Shown: one piece after another, positions 31,095 to 40,446 of the stretch
Layout: each line of letters starts with the position of its first letter
Position numbering within the stretch: position 1 is the stretch's first letter
Assembly (NCBI GenBank): GCA_023627715.1
Contig: JAMAHW010000023.1
Coordinates: 310,001 to 374,000, forward strand
Reading direction: 5' to 3'
From: Periconia sp. R9002
Lineage: Eukaryota > Ascomycota > Dothideomycetes > Pleosporales > Periconiaceae
Length of the DNA stretch: 64,000 nt
Made by a program: the position numbers and the translations under genes
Notes under the pieces: model-generated
Told to the model about the DNA's origin: nothing
The model's input: the letters and a program-made list of their open reading frames with translations, nothing else
Database searches by the model: none

Positions 31095-32670
31095 TTACTC
31101 TCTCCCTTCATCGTAAACATCATACTTATACCTACTCCCCACATGATCATCTCTCAACCCACTCTGCCCCTTCCCATAAACCTTCTCTCTCGCCGTCAAC
31201 CCTTCCGACTCACCCTCCCCATAAATCCCACGCCTCCGCAGCTCCGGCACAAGCAGCTCAACCACATCCTCGAAACTCCCCGGCGTGGTTACGTACCCGA
31301 CATTAAACCCATCAATATCAGCCTCGCGAACCCACCTCTCCATCTCATCCGCAACGGTCGCGGGACTGCCGATGCTCACGGGCCCCAGACCGCCAATGGA
31401 TGCCTTTTCAGCGATGACGCGTGGGGTCCATTCTGGAATTTCGGGGGACGTGGTGGTGAATTGATCGAGGAGGGAGCGGACGCGGTGGTCGGTTGCTATG
31501 GAGTCCGCGGTGAGGACGTGGTCGGGTGGGTAGATTGATAAGTCGATGCCCGTCCAGCCGGACACGAGGACGAGGCCGCCGATGGTGGAGACGTATTTCT
31601 TGAGCTCTGCGTGCTTGGCGTGCGCTTCTTCATCCGTGGGTGCTAGGATCGGGGTGAATGTCGCGAAGAACTTTATGCTCTGTGGATCGCGACCTTTTTC
31701 GGCGGCTAGTTGGCGGATTTTTTGGACTTTGGGGCGCAAGATGGCGGGGGAGTGCGAAGAGACGAAGATGGCTTCGGCGTGGTTGGCGGCGAATTCGGAG
31801 CCTGCGGATGAGGTGCCTGCTTGGAAGAGGAAGGGGGTGCGTTGGGGGGAGGGGTCGACGATATGTCGGGTGGAGAGGTGGTAGTATTTTCCGGAGTGGT
31901 TGATGGTGCGGATTAGGTCTGGGTTGATGTATTCGTCTGCTTCGACGTTTTCGGTGATGGCGTTGGGGGACCAGGAACCTTCCCACAGTCTTGGTTTTGG
32001 AGGTTAGTTTGGAAGTTTTGGGGGAGGAGGAAACTGATGGACTGACTTATAGAGAACGCGGAGGTACTCGTCGGCTTGCGCGTAACGTTCATCGTGCTCG
32101 ATGGGTGTGTCAAGTCCGATTGCCTTGAAGGCTGCTTTTTTCCAGCTCGTCACAATGTTCCAGCCGAACCTGCCTCCGGTCAGGTGGTCTAGCGTACTGA
32201 AACGCTTCGCGAGAAGGAATGGTGGTTCGAATGATGTTGATGCTGTGATGGCAAAAGCAAGGTTCTTCGTTACGGCCGCCATGGCAGATATAGGCTATGA
32301 TGACCTGTCAGTCCCCATTTCTAAGCGCAAAGCATACATAGGAATAACACACAATGGTAGGATCGGTCATCGGCCATTGTGCAGCTCTTCTGATGCAATT
32401 GTCCAGGCTGTTTTCATATGTATCGTATCCTCCATACGTATCCGCCAGAAAGAGGGCGTTGATGCCTCCTCGCTCAAGCAGTTTCGCCAGATCAATCCAA
32501 TAGTCAAGCTTGCGCTTGGTAGCAGAGCGGTCTTTTGGATTCTTCCATTGTCCTGGACTCAAGTGTCCCACCGTGGACATATCAAACGCATTGATCAAGA
32601 TCTTCTTGGGCGATGATGAGGTTGCTCCCTCAGCAGCACCATTGGTACCGTTCGGCGTAGTTTCGGTCAT
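31095..32670 (-). CDS. NtaA/DszA-type flavin monooxygenase 2
   Basis: Three exons on the complement (31095-31989, 32047-32294, 32353-32670) encode 486 residues, a paralogue of the enzyme at 26861-28623. Landmarks: KKILINAFDMSTVGHLSPGQW, NALFLADTYGGYDTYE, LLAKRFSTLDHLTGGRFGWNIVTSW, HDERYAQADEYLRVLYKLWEGSW, HHIVDPSPQRTPFLFQAGTSSAG-like segment and LVSGWTGIDLS. All secondary structure of the TIM-barrel FMNH2 monooxygenase family is covered. Its introns are at other places than most of those in the paralogue, so this is not a recent tandem duplicate. It shares a 710-bp divergent promoter with the Baeyer-Villiger-type monooxygenase. Function: oxidation of a C-N, C-S or similar bond using FMNH2 from a partner reductase; the substrate is unknown. 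Confidence 0.88.
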
Positions 32671-33380
32671 GGTTGCTCAAATCGGCCGGGTGTGAATCTT
32701 CCCCCCAACGAACATGGCGTGGACTTTTTTATGCATAATGAATCGAATTCTTGCGGGGTTCGCTGTCGCCTGATTCGGATATGCGTTTCCAGAGATGGAT
32801 GAAACGGGGCCCTCCGATGTCGTTGCTTCGAGGTTTATATCGTGCTGCCAGGGTGAGGATTGCGCCATCCCGATAACGTCTGTACATGTAACTAACTGCG
32901 GGGTTTGCATTGTGGGTGTTGACTATGCACCAGGATTATGGCCGAATCGAATTGTTGAATGAGTGCAGACTTTCGCAAATGGCGTGCTTGATTCACGCGT
33001 GGCACGGAGACCCTGTGGGTCGATTGGTGTCAATGTGTTGGAGGTATCAATGTGGCTGGGCAGGGCGGATACGAACATGCAACTCCACATACTGGCATTC
33101 TCCACCACTAAAACAGGACTTCTTTATCGGAGTCCCTAGATGTGTATTGAATCCAGCGCAGTGTATGTCAAAAGTGGGGTGAAGGCGTGATCACAACCGT
33201 GGAGTGATCACATCTAGGGTCTGTTGTTGTGTGCTCAGTTGTGTGTCGTTGACTGCCGGCAGTGTTATGCCGATTCCATAAACTAATGTTCTGACATCTA
33301 CCCTTCTTTGGAGTCTCAGAGGTTAATATTTTACGCAGCCAGGCATAATCAAACGTAGGAGCAAACGATTGCAGCACAGC
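32671..33380. promoter_or_regulatory. Divergent promoter, flavin monooxygenase 2 / BVMO
   Basis: The 710 bp between the two start codons contain no gene. The pair of GTGATCAC palindromes at 33187-33211 is the clearest candidate site. Bidirectional control is inference from the layout. Confidence 0.4.
33187..33211. promoter_or_regulatory. Two perfect 8-bp palindromes, candidate operator
   Basis: GTGATCAC occurs at 33187-33194 and again at 33204-33211, 17 bp apart centre to centre, 170-194 bp before the BVMO ATG. Two identical palindromes this close are unlikely by chance and suit a dimeric regulator binding on nearly the same face of DNA at about 1.6 turns. No regulator gene is seen in the cluster. 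Confidence 0.35.
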
Positions 33381-35273
33381 ATGGCGCCAAATCGCTCTCA
33401 ACAAATCGTTCCCGATGCCGACAAAATCTCCCCGGAAGCGCAGACCTCAAGTTCAACAAGACGAGTTGCACAATTGACTGGACATCTTGCACCTGCAGCG
33501 GAAACTGAAAAAGTCAATACGGCGCGCCCGCAATTACCAATTCCTTATCCTGTTTCGCGGTTGGAAATAGATACCAAACATCACATAGACGATGTGCGGC
33601 AACTGAAAGTAGCTGTCGTGGGAGCTGGCCTATCTGGAATTACTGCAGGAATACTGTTGCCGAAGAAAGTTCCCAACATCAATCTCACGATATTTGAGAA
33701 AGACCACGAAGTCTCTGGAACTTGGCTAGAGAACGTATATCCTGGCGTGCGCTGCGACATACCCGCACATGTCTACCAGTCGACATTTTCACCGAATACA
33801 CAATGGTCGGAAATATTCGCTAGAGGTGATGAGATTAGAGAGTACTGGCAGTCAAGAGCAAGGAAGCACGATGTGTATAAGTACCTAAAACTGCAACATC
33901 GCGTCGATGAAGCCTCATGGGACGACGAGCAGTCAAAGTGGACCCTCAACGTGCACAATTTACAAACAAAAACATCAACATTCGAAGAATTTGACTTCGT
34001 CATCTTCGCCATTGGCCGATTCAACGCGTGGAAGTTGCCAGACTACCCCGGGCTCGACGACTACAAAGGCCATCTTAGACACACGTCTAACTGGGACAAA
34101 TCATATGACCCGACCGGCAAGAACGTCGCTGTTATCGGAAATGGAGCGAGCGGAATTCAAGTTGTACCAAATCTACAGCTCATTGCAAAACACGTCACCC
34201 ACTTTGTGCGCAATCCCACATGGATCGCCACAGCTTGGGCAGATGACGAGCGCACTTTTGCTCCCCAACCTTACTCCGAAGACCAACGCCAAAGCTTCGA
34301 AAACCCAGAAACCTACCTCAAGTTCCGAAAAGAGCTCGAAGAAGGATATTGGCGGCGTTTCAGAGCCATGATCCGGGACTCCAAGGAAAACGAAGGCATC
34401 CGTGAGCTTTTCATCGACGTAATGAAGAAGCGTGCCTCAAAGAAACCCGAACTTCTCGACGGCCTGATCCCAGATTTTGCACCACACTGCAGACGTCTCA
34501 CGCCCGGTCCTGGCTACCTTGAATCCCTAACTGAAGACAACGTGAACTTAGTCAAAACCCCCATCAAGCGCTTCACACCCACCGGTATCGAAACCACAGA
34601 CGGAAACACCTACGACTTTGACGCCATCTTCTGCGCGACCGGCGCAAACACAGATCTCGTTCCCCCCTTCTCCGTCAAAGCCCGCGGCGTCGATCTAAAA
34701 GAAGCCTGGAAACCAGGCGGTACCTACGGCTTCCCTTATACATACATGGGCATCGCAGCGCCAGGCTTCCCCAACCTCTTCTTCCTCAGCGGACCACATG
34801 CCACAGGTCCCTCAGGAACCGTCCCCTTCGCCGTCGAAACCGCCCTAACCTACTTCTCCCGCGTGCTCCGCAAAGTCGCTTCGCAGGGCATCAAATCCAT
34901 CGCGCCTAGCAAAGAAGCTACCGACGACTTCGTAGACTACTGCGACGCCTTCTTCCCAACTACCGTCCTCACCGATAACTGCTCGTCATGGAACAATGGC
35001 GGGAAAGCTGGTGAGCGCATTCACGGGCTGTGGCCTGGTTCCGCCGCGCATCAGACATTTGTCCGACGCGATCCCCGTTGGGAAGATTGGGAGTACGAGC
35101 GTGAGAATCGCGTGAACCGGTTTGCGTATCTTGGAAATGGGTACACGAGGGGCGAGATTGATGAGAGTAGCGATCTGACTTCGTACTTGAAGGCGCCTGC
35201 GAAGGAGGTTGATTTGAGGGATTTGCATGAGAGTTGGTGGGACGTTCCAGGAGCGAGCAAGAAGGCTGTTTGA
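33381..35273 (+). CDS. FAD-dependent Baeyer-Villiger-type monooxygenase
   Basis: One exon encodes 630 residues. The first Rossmann motif (GAGLSG) lies near residue 80 and the second, for NADPH (GNGASG), near residue 253. Between them YKGHLRHTSNWD fits the Baeyer-Villiger fingerprint FxGxxxHxxxW with Tyr in place of Phe. GTWLENVYPGVRCDIPAH is typical of the group that includes steroid and cyclohexanone monooxygenases, and ATGANTD is the C-terminal FAD-loop motif. Such flavoproteins insert oxygen next to a carbonyl, giving an ester or lactone. The N-terminal 70 residues are polar and probably flexible. It begins at ATG 33381 (GCATGGCG). It is divergent from flavin monooxygenase 2 and followed by a transporter, which suggests a degradative or detoxifying pathway. 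Confidence 0.9.
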   Translation: MAPNRSQQIVPDADKISPEAQTSSSTRRVAQLTGHLAPAAETEKVNTARPQLPIPYPVSRLEIDTKHHIDDVRQLKVAVVGAGLSGITAGILLPKKVPNINLTIFEKDHEVSGTWLENVYPGVRCDIPAHVYQSTFSPNTQWSEIFARGDEIREYWQSRARKHDVYKYLKLQHRVDEASWDDEQSKWTLNVHNLQTKTSTFEEFDFVIFAIGRFNAWKLPDYPGLDDYKGHLRHTSNWDKSYDPTGKNVAVIGNGASGIQVVPNLQLIAKHVTHFVRNPTWIATAWADDERTFAPQPYSEDQRQSFENPETYLKFRKELEEGYWRRFRAMIRDSKENEGIRELFIDVMKKRASKKPELLDGLIPDFAPHCRRLTPGPGYLESLTEDNVNLVKTPIKRFTPTGIETTDGNTYDFDAIFCATGANTDLVPPFSVKARGVDLKEAWKPGGTYGFPYTYMGIAAPGFPNLFFLSGPHATGPSGTVPFAVETALTYFSRVLRKVASQGIKSIAPSKEATDDFVDYCDAFFPTTVLTDNCSSWNNGGKAGERIHGLWPGSAAHQTFVRRDPRWEDWEYERENRVNRFAYLGNGYTRGEIDESSDLTSYLKAPAKEVDLRDLHESWWDVPGASKKAV

Positions 35274-36036
35274 TTGTTGTGGTGATTGTTGTATTTTGTT
35301 TGTTAGATGAGGTAGTTAGAGCGTTATGTGAGCTTCGTACGTAGAATCACACACAATTTACAAATTCTCTTCTCTACTACCGAGCCAACCATATCTAAAC
35401 CCATCACAGTTCGCATCCTCTCTTCCAAAATCAAACACCCCAATAAAAAAATTGAAACTCTAAAACACCTATCCCACCTCTAACCGACCCCCAAAACCCG
35501 CACAAACCTACCCTCTCGTCAAAACCATGCCGCAACCTCATCCCAAAATGACGTGCTCTTCCATCCCGACCCCAACCGCAACAAAACACTGACGCCATCA
35601 CGGCCATTTCCCACATATCTCATCTCGCACCGAATTTACACCGACGCGCTTATATACTAGTTACAAATAGTTTTTCTGCATAGATTTGTAGTCTAACCGC
35701 GCAAGGCGTGCAGCTCCGATGTCGACATACAGGGCGGGGAGGAACCAGAGAGATAAGGTAGGTTTTATGCATGGAATAGGGATGTTAAGTGGCAACTAGT
35801 CGGTATACTGTTAGATAGATGCAATTGGACCCTGCAGTTTTTTTTATATGTTAGGGTTCGCTTATCTCTTTTTATATTTCTTTGTCGTTTGATTCAGCTT
35901 TTGCATTTTGTTGCGCAGGAGGCCAAAAGTAGTTGGTCAACGTCCAATCGGTTGTTTACCTTAAGAAATTGTTCTTGCAGTTACGCGTGGCAAAGAGTGA
36001 TTGTTTGAATTTTTGAGAAGGAGGAAGGGCGACAAC
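35274..36036. other. Intergenic region between BVMO and transporter
   Basis: No gene. The stretch 35370-35640 is C/A-rich on the plus strand. The promoter of the transporter follows, with TTTTTTATATG and CTTTTTATATTTC near 35840-35880 as AT-rich elements. Confidence 0.45.
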
Positions 36037-37715
36037 ATGGCAACCACCAAGGACCCCGAAATCACCAATGAGCCCACCACCCCCGACGTCTCTAGCAACG
36101 GCAACGAAGAGAGACGCGATTATCCAAGTACTCACACCCCGATCTCCTCCCCCTCCCTTTACCACTTTCTAACACTCACAATGCAGCAAAATGGTACCGC
36201 TCAACCTTCTTCAACATGACGATCCTCGGTCTCTGCAACCTCTCCGCGCCGGGTATCTGGGGCGCGATGAACTCTCTCGGCGCCGGCGGACAGCAATCAC
36301 CCGAACTCGTGAACGCTGCGAACGCGCTGACATTCTGCCTGATGGTTTTGAGTTGCTACTTCTCGAGCGTGCTTGTGAAGTATATTGGGATTAAAGGGGC
36401 GTTGGTTTTTGGAACGTAAGTTTTGCTCCTTCGATCAATGAGATAAGAAAGAGTGGTGATGTTGATGAGCGACGCAGGATTGGATACGCGCCTTACGCAG
36501 CTGGTTTATACACAAGTACGTATCGCCATTATTCACCGTGAGTATGAAGACTTATGAAGATGGACAGATAACCGCTTCGGCAACACCTGGCTCGTCCTCT
36601 TCGGCGCAGCCCTCTGCGGCATCTCCGCCGGCGTCTTCTGGATGGCCGAAGCCGCCATCGCCATCGCATACCCGGAACCCTGGAACCGCGGCAAAGCCCT
36701 AGGCTACTGGCTTACGTTCCGTCTCTCTGGCCAGATACTCGGCGGCGCCATCAACCTCGGCATCAACGCGGACCGCAGCGAGGCCGGAAAGGTCTCGTAT
36801 ACCGTGTTCCTGGTGTTCATTGCGTTGCAGGTGGCAGGTCCGTTTGTGGCGTTGCTGTTGAATCGACCGGGGAAGGTGATGAGGAAAGATGGGCGCAAGG
36901 TGGAGTTGAAGATTTTAAAAGATCCGTGGTTTGAGATAAAGGAGACGGGGCGGTTGTTTTTGACGAAGAGGTTTTCGTTGTGTGTGTTGTGGATTGGGCA
37001 GGCGGTTTTTGCGGAGGCTGTGTTTTTCACATATCTTGCTCGTACGTTTTTCTCTCCTTCTGCTTCTCCACATCATCGAGAGTTAGGGTTTTAACCAGGA
37101 GATTGCTGACATGGATGAGCAGTGTGGTTCTCAGTTCGTTCCCGCGCCCTGGGTTCTTTCGTCTCCGGCCTCGTCGCCGTAACAATCGGCAATCTTCTAG
37201 GCTGGTACCTCGACTCCAACCGCATCGCACTCCGCACACGTGCGCGCAGCGCCTTCTTCGCCATCGTCATTTTCCAAGGCGCGCTCTGGACATGGGCCAC
37301 CGTCAACGTAACCCGCTTCTCACGCGCGTCACCCTCGCCCACCTACGATTGGACCACTCCCGGCTTCGGCAACGCCTTCGCCTCGTTCGTATTCCTGACC
37401 GTCGGTTTCCAAGTCAATTACCTGTTCTTGTACTTCTTCGTCTCTCAATTGGCGGTAGACGAGCCCGAGGTGATTCGGTATGCGGCGCTGTTGAGGGGAA
37501 CGGAGAGTGCGTGGCAAGCTGTCAGTTATGGTATCACGAGTCTGCCGTTGTTTGCGAAGGTGGGTGGCGTGTATTGGAACTATGTTCTTTGGGCCGTTTC
37601 GATTTATCCCGCTTGGTTGGTTTTGAGGCATTTTGGTGGGAGTCGGGATAAAGTTGGGGTTGGAGAGGCCACCATCGGAGACGATACTGTGGATGCCAAG
37701 GATGCTAGGGAGTAG
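36037..37715 (+). CDS. UNC-93-like MFS membrane transporter
   Basis: Five exons (36037-36127, 36187-36415, 36478-36515, 36568-37041, 37123-37715) encode 474 residues; the joined frame is intact and every intron has GT-AG ends, one exon being only 38 nt. The opening helix FFNMTILGLCNLSAPGIWGAMNSLGAGG, GYAPYAAGLYTNNRFGN and the helix-4/5 segment WMAEAAIAIAYPEPWNRGKALGYW are typical of the UNC-93-like branch of the major facilitator superfamily. About eleven or twelve membrane helices are visible, with a hydrophilic N-terminus of 45 residues and an acidic C-terminal tail. Fungal members are uncharacterised transporters at the cell surface or vacuole. Following the monooxygenases on the same strand, it may carry the pathway's substrate or product (inference). 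Confidence 0.85.
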
Positions 37716-38248
37716 CCAGAGGTTTTATAGGGAGAGTGATTCTGGACGGGAGAATATCTAGATGATTCAATATCACCTGGTGAATGTACGTGCAGTGTGC
37801 ACACGTATCTACGGGTATCCTAAATTTGTGAAAATACATTGTCGCATACCAAACCCAACTTTCCACATTTTCCCCATCCAAAATCCATCTACAAAAACCG
37901 ATTCCCAACCGGCTCAAAGCCTATTATGAACCACTCCGAGGACTACAGTGATCAACACCCTTTCACAACCTTCCTAAATAGGAAGTTTCGATCATCTCAT
38001 CTCCAATGAACCAACTCCACCCCGCAGAGACATCTCATTTGGTCATCGGGCAGTATTCGGTTTCCGGCACTGCCCATACCCACAAATATCTAACGTCTTT
38101 TGAAGTGACCTTCCGGATGGTATTGAGATGCGCTATTTCGTATAAAAATAGTACCGAGGAAGGGCGTATTATGGGATGTGCGGAATAATTGACCGCTGCA
38201 TACCTGATCACATCTACAGTTTGCATTTGTATCGATGACTTTTCGACT
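37716..38248. other. Intergenic region between convergent genes
   Basis: The 3' flanks of the transporter and the DUF7580 gene. No gene, no clear repeat. The cluster of redox genes ends here, and gene content changes to accessory type beyond it. Confidence 0.45.
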
Positions 38249-40095
38249 TTATATTGCTGAGGCGCCTAGCACCGTTTTCACCTGGTCTTCTAGCGGTGCA
38301 ACGACTCCGCTGTAGACTGCTTGCCTGAAACTGTCGTCCTCTAGATCGAATTTTGTTATCCCAAAGTTGCACATAATGCAGCGTTTTACCGCATCTGCGT
38401 ACGGCTCGCCGCTTTCCACCAGGATTCTTTCGGTATCGAGAAGACGCATTGCTGTAGCATAGTCGGTTGCCATGGTAGGATTCCTAAATTCCGCTTCGGA
38501 GTCACAGTCATCCTGTGGACGTAGATCATTGAGTGAACGGGCAAGACAGATTTCAATGAGGAGGATGCCCAGGGAGAAGATGGTGGGGTTGGGAATGTAA
38601 GGGACAGCCTTTCGCTTGTGGGTCGCTTCTTCGGCAAGGTTGATGGGTTTACTGATGTACGCTTTGCGGTACGGCTTGTCTGCTCTATTCACGAAAGTGA
38701 TATCCTCTTTTGTCCAGATCCATGGTAGTAATGGAGAGTTGTAACAACCCAATACGCCAGTTGCGATAGACTTCGCAAGTTGGAGCCGGTCGTGTAGTGA
38801 GAGCATCGTTTCAGATGCAGTTCGGGCTTGGGATAGCAAAGAAGCTAGTGAGAGGGAAGGAGGCTTTCCCTCGTGAATTTTCCAGCTCTGGACAGCAATG
38901 ACTTCGTATTTAGTCTTGTTGTTGGCATTGAGATAGCCAAGATATTTCATTTGACACTTCAAATCTGCGTCTGATAGTTTGCGGCATAGATTTTCGATAT
39001 GTGCATCAGACTGTAGGCTTTCAGTAGAAATCAAAAGGTTTTCAGGGCTAACCAGCGTGGATGGGGAATTTTGAGTCAGCGTCGTTGTCGATGAAGAAAG
39101 ACTCTGGGGGAATCCGAGCTGCAATACGCTTGAGTTTGAATTTGAGTGTTGCGTTGTGTCTGCAAATCGCAATGTCTTCTTGCCCTTCTTATCCTTCGTC
39201 GCTGGCACAGGCGCCGAACCCGGTTCCTGCTTTTTCATCGGTTTGATTAGTTCGGAAGATCTCAGCTCAATCTCACGGTATTCCTTTGAAGATTCCAAGA
39301 TCGGAGAATTGGTGTGTAGTGCCTCCGCCGTTGTGACGATCCGAAATTTAGCGCCTGATTGTTCTCGGGGGACATCCAGTTGCCAATTAACAGAATGTGA
39401 GACGCAGCTACAGGAAAAGGAAGAGCACAGCGCTTTAAACACTTCTTTAGCGCAATCTCTAATTGTTTGCAAACGATCAAATCCAGACCTGAACTGCCGG
39501 CTCGGGAGGAGCTTTTGATTTTGTTCAGTCAGGGTGCTGATAGCTCGGTTACAATCTCTCATTTTCAGTAACAGGTCTTGATATGCTGATCGGCTGAGTG
39601 CCAGTTTTCCTTTTTTGGCTAGCTTTTTGAACCCTTTCAAATCTGTCCAACGGACCTGATGATGGATGTCAGTCCTCACATTCAGCTTTGTTCAATTCTG
39701 CGCACCTTTCCGTTCTCGTCAAGATCCAGCCGCCCTATCAGTTTTTTGACAGCGGAGTCCATATTTCCTACGTGAATCATGTAGATATCATAGGAACGAC
39801 CGAGTCGGGCTTGTAGTTGCGCAGCGATATGTGGCTGCATCCAGGTCTCACCCCTCGGGTTTTGAAGCATGTCGGCGAGTTGGACTGGGCTGAGAAAGTC
39901 GCTCAGAAGCTGCTCACAACTATTTTTGAACATAACGTCCTCTGTAGTGAGCGACTCTATAATGGCCCTAATCTCCCTCTTGTAGCGGAAAAACTTCTCA
40001 ATGGTAGTCACCCCCTCCTCGTAGTGCTCCAGAGCGGAAATCGCCAGCGGAAGACATGCCAGAACCAAACCGACGATTTCGAATCCGGTAGCCAT
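38249..40095 (-). CDS. DUF7580 protein with HeLo-like N-terminus
   Basis: Exons 39706-40095 and 38249-39655 (complement; donor GTGCGC) encode 598 residues. The N-terminus (MATGFEIVGLVLACLPLAISALEHYEEG) has the hydrophobic-helix start shared with HeLo/HeLo-like and related N-terminal domains of fungal NLR-type proteins. The C-terminal half matches DUF7580: LSLHDRLQLAKSIATGVLGC, PWIWTKEDITF, FSLGILLIEICL, YADAVKRCIMCNF and FRQAVYSGVVAPLEDQVK. This region looks like a degenerate kinase fold without recognisable catalytic residues. A Ser/Thr-rich disordered linker sits near residues 290-330. Proteins of this type are often found at heterokaryon-incompatibility or immunity loci; a cell-death or signalling role is possible but unproven. 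Its gene is head to head with a zinc-finger gene 351 bp away. Confidence 0.82.
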
Positions 40096-40446
40096 TGTTC
40101 GAGCTCTTGGAAAGCTAGTGAAGTTCAGGTGAGTATCATTGTGAAAACATGATCAAAGGCGAACTGCGACCAGGCTGAAGTGGGGGTTGGTAGCTGGGAT
40201 GTTCACCAATTACAACGCGTGCGTATTTTTACCCGCCGGTGATACGTATCACCGACCGAACACCCCGCTTTGGCTGCCTAAGTTTCTACAACTGCAGCTC
40301 TATTGTGTTTTTATATCGTATACAGAATCGTCGTAAGCCGCTGTACTGTATGTTGGTCGAAAACCCACCTCATGCTCGAGTATCTTTCGTCAATTATCAA
40401 TGTGAGCGGTCTTATTACGCTCTCTTAGAGTGTCTCCTCTCCGAAC
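40096..40446. promoter_or_regulatory. Divergent promoter, DUF7580 / zinc-finger genes
   Basis: Only 351 bp separate the two start codons, so promoter elements must be shared or interleaved. A repeat of GTGATACGTATCACCG (40238-40253), a near-perfect palindrome (GTGATACGTATCAC), is the most striking site. No other gene fits in this interval. Confidence 0.5.
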
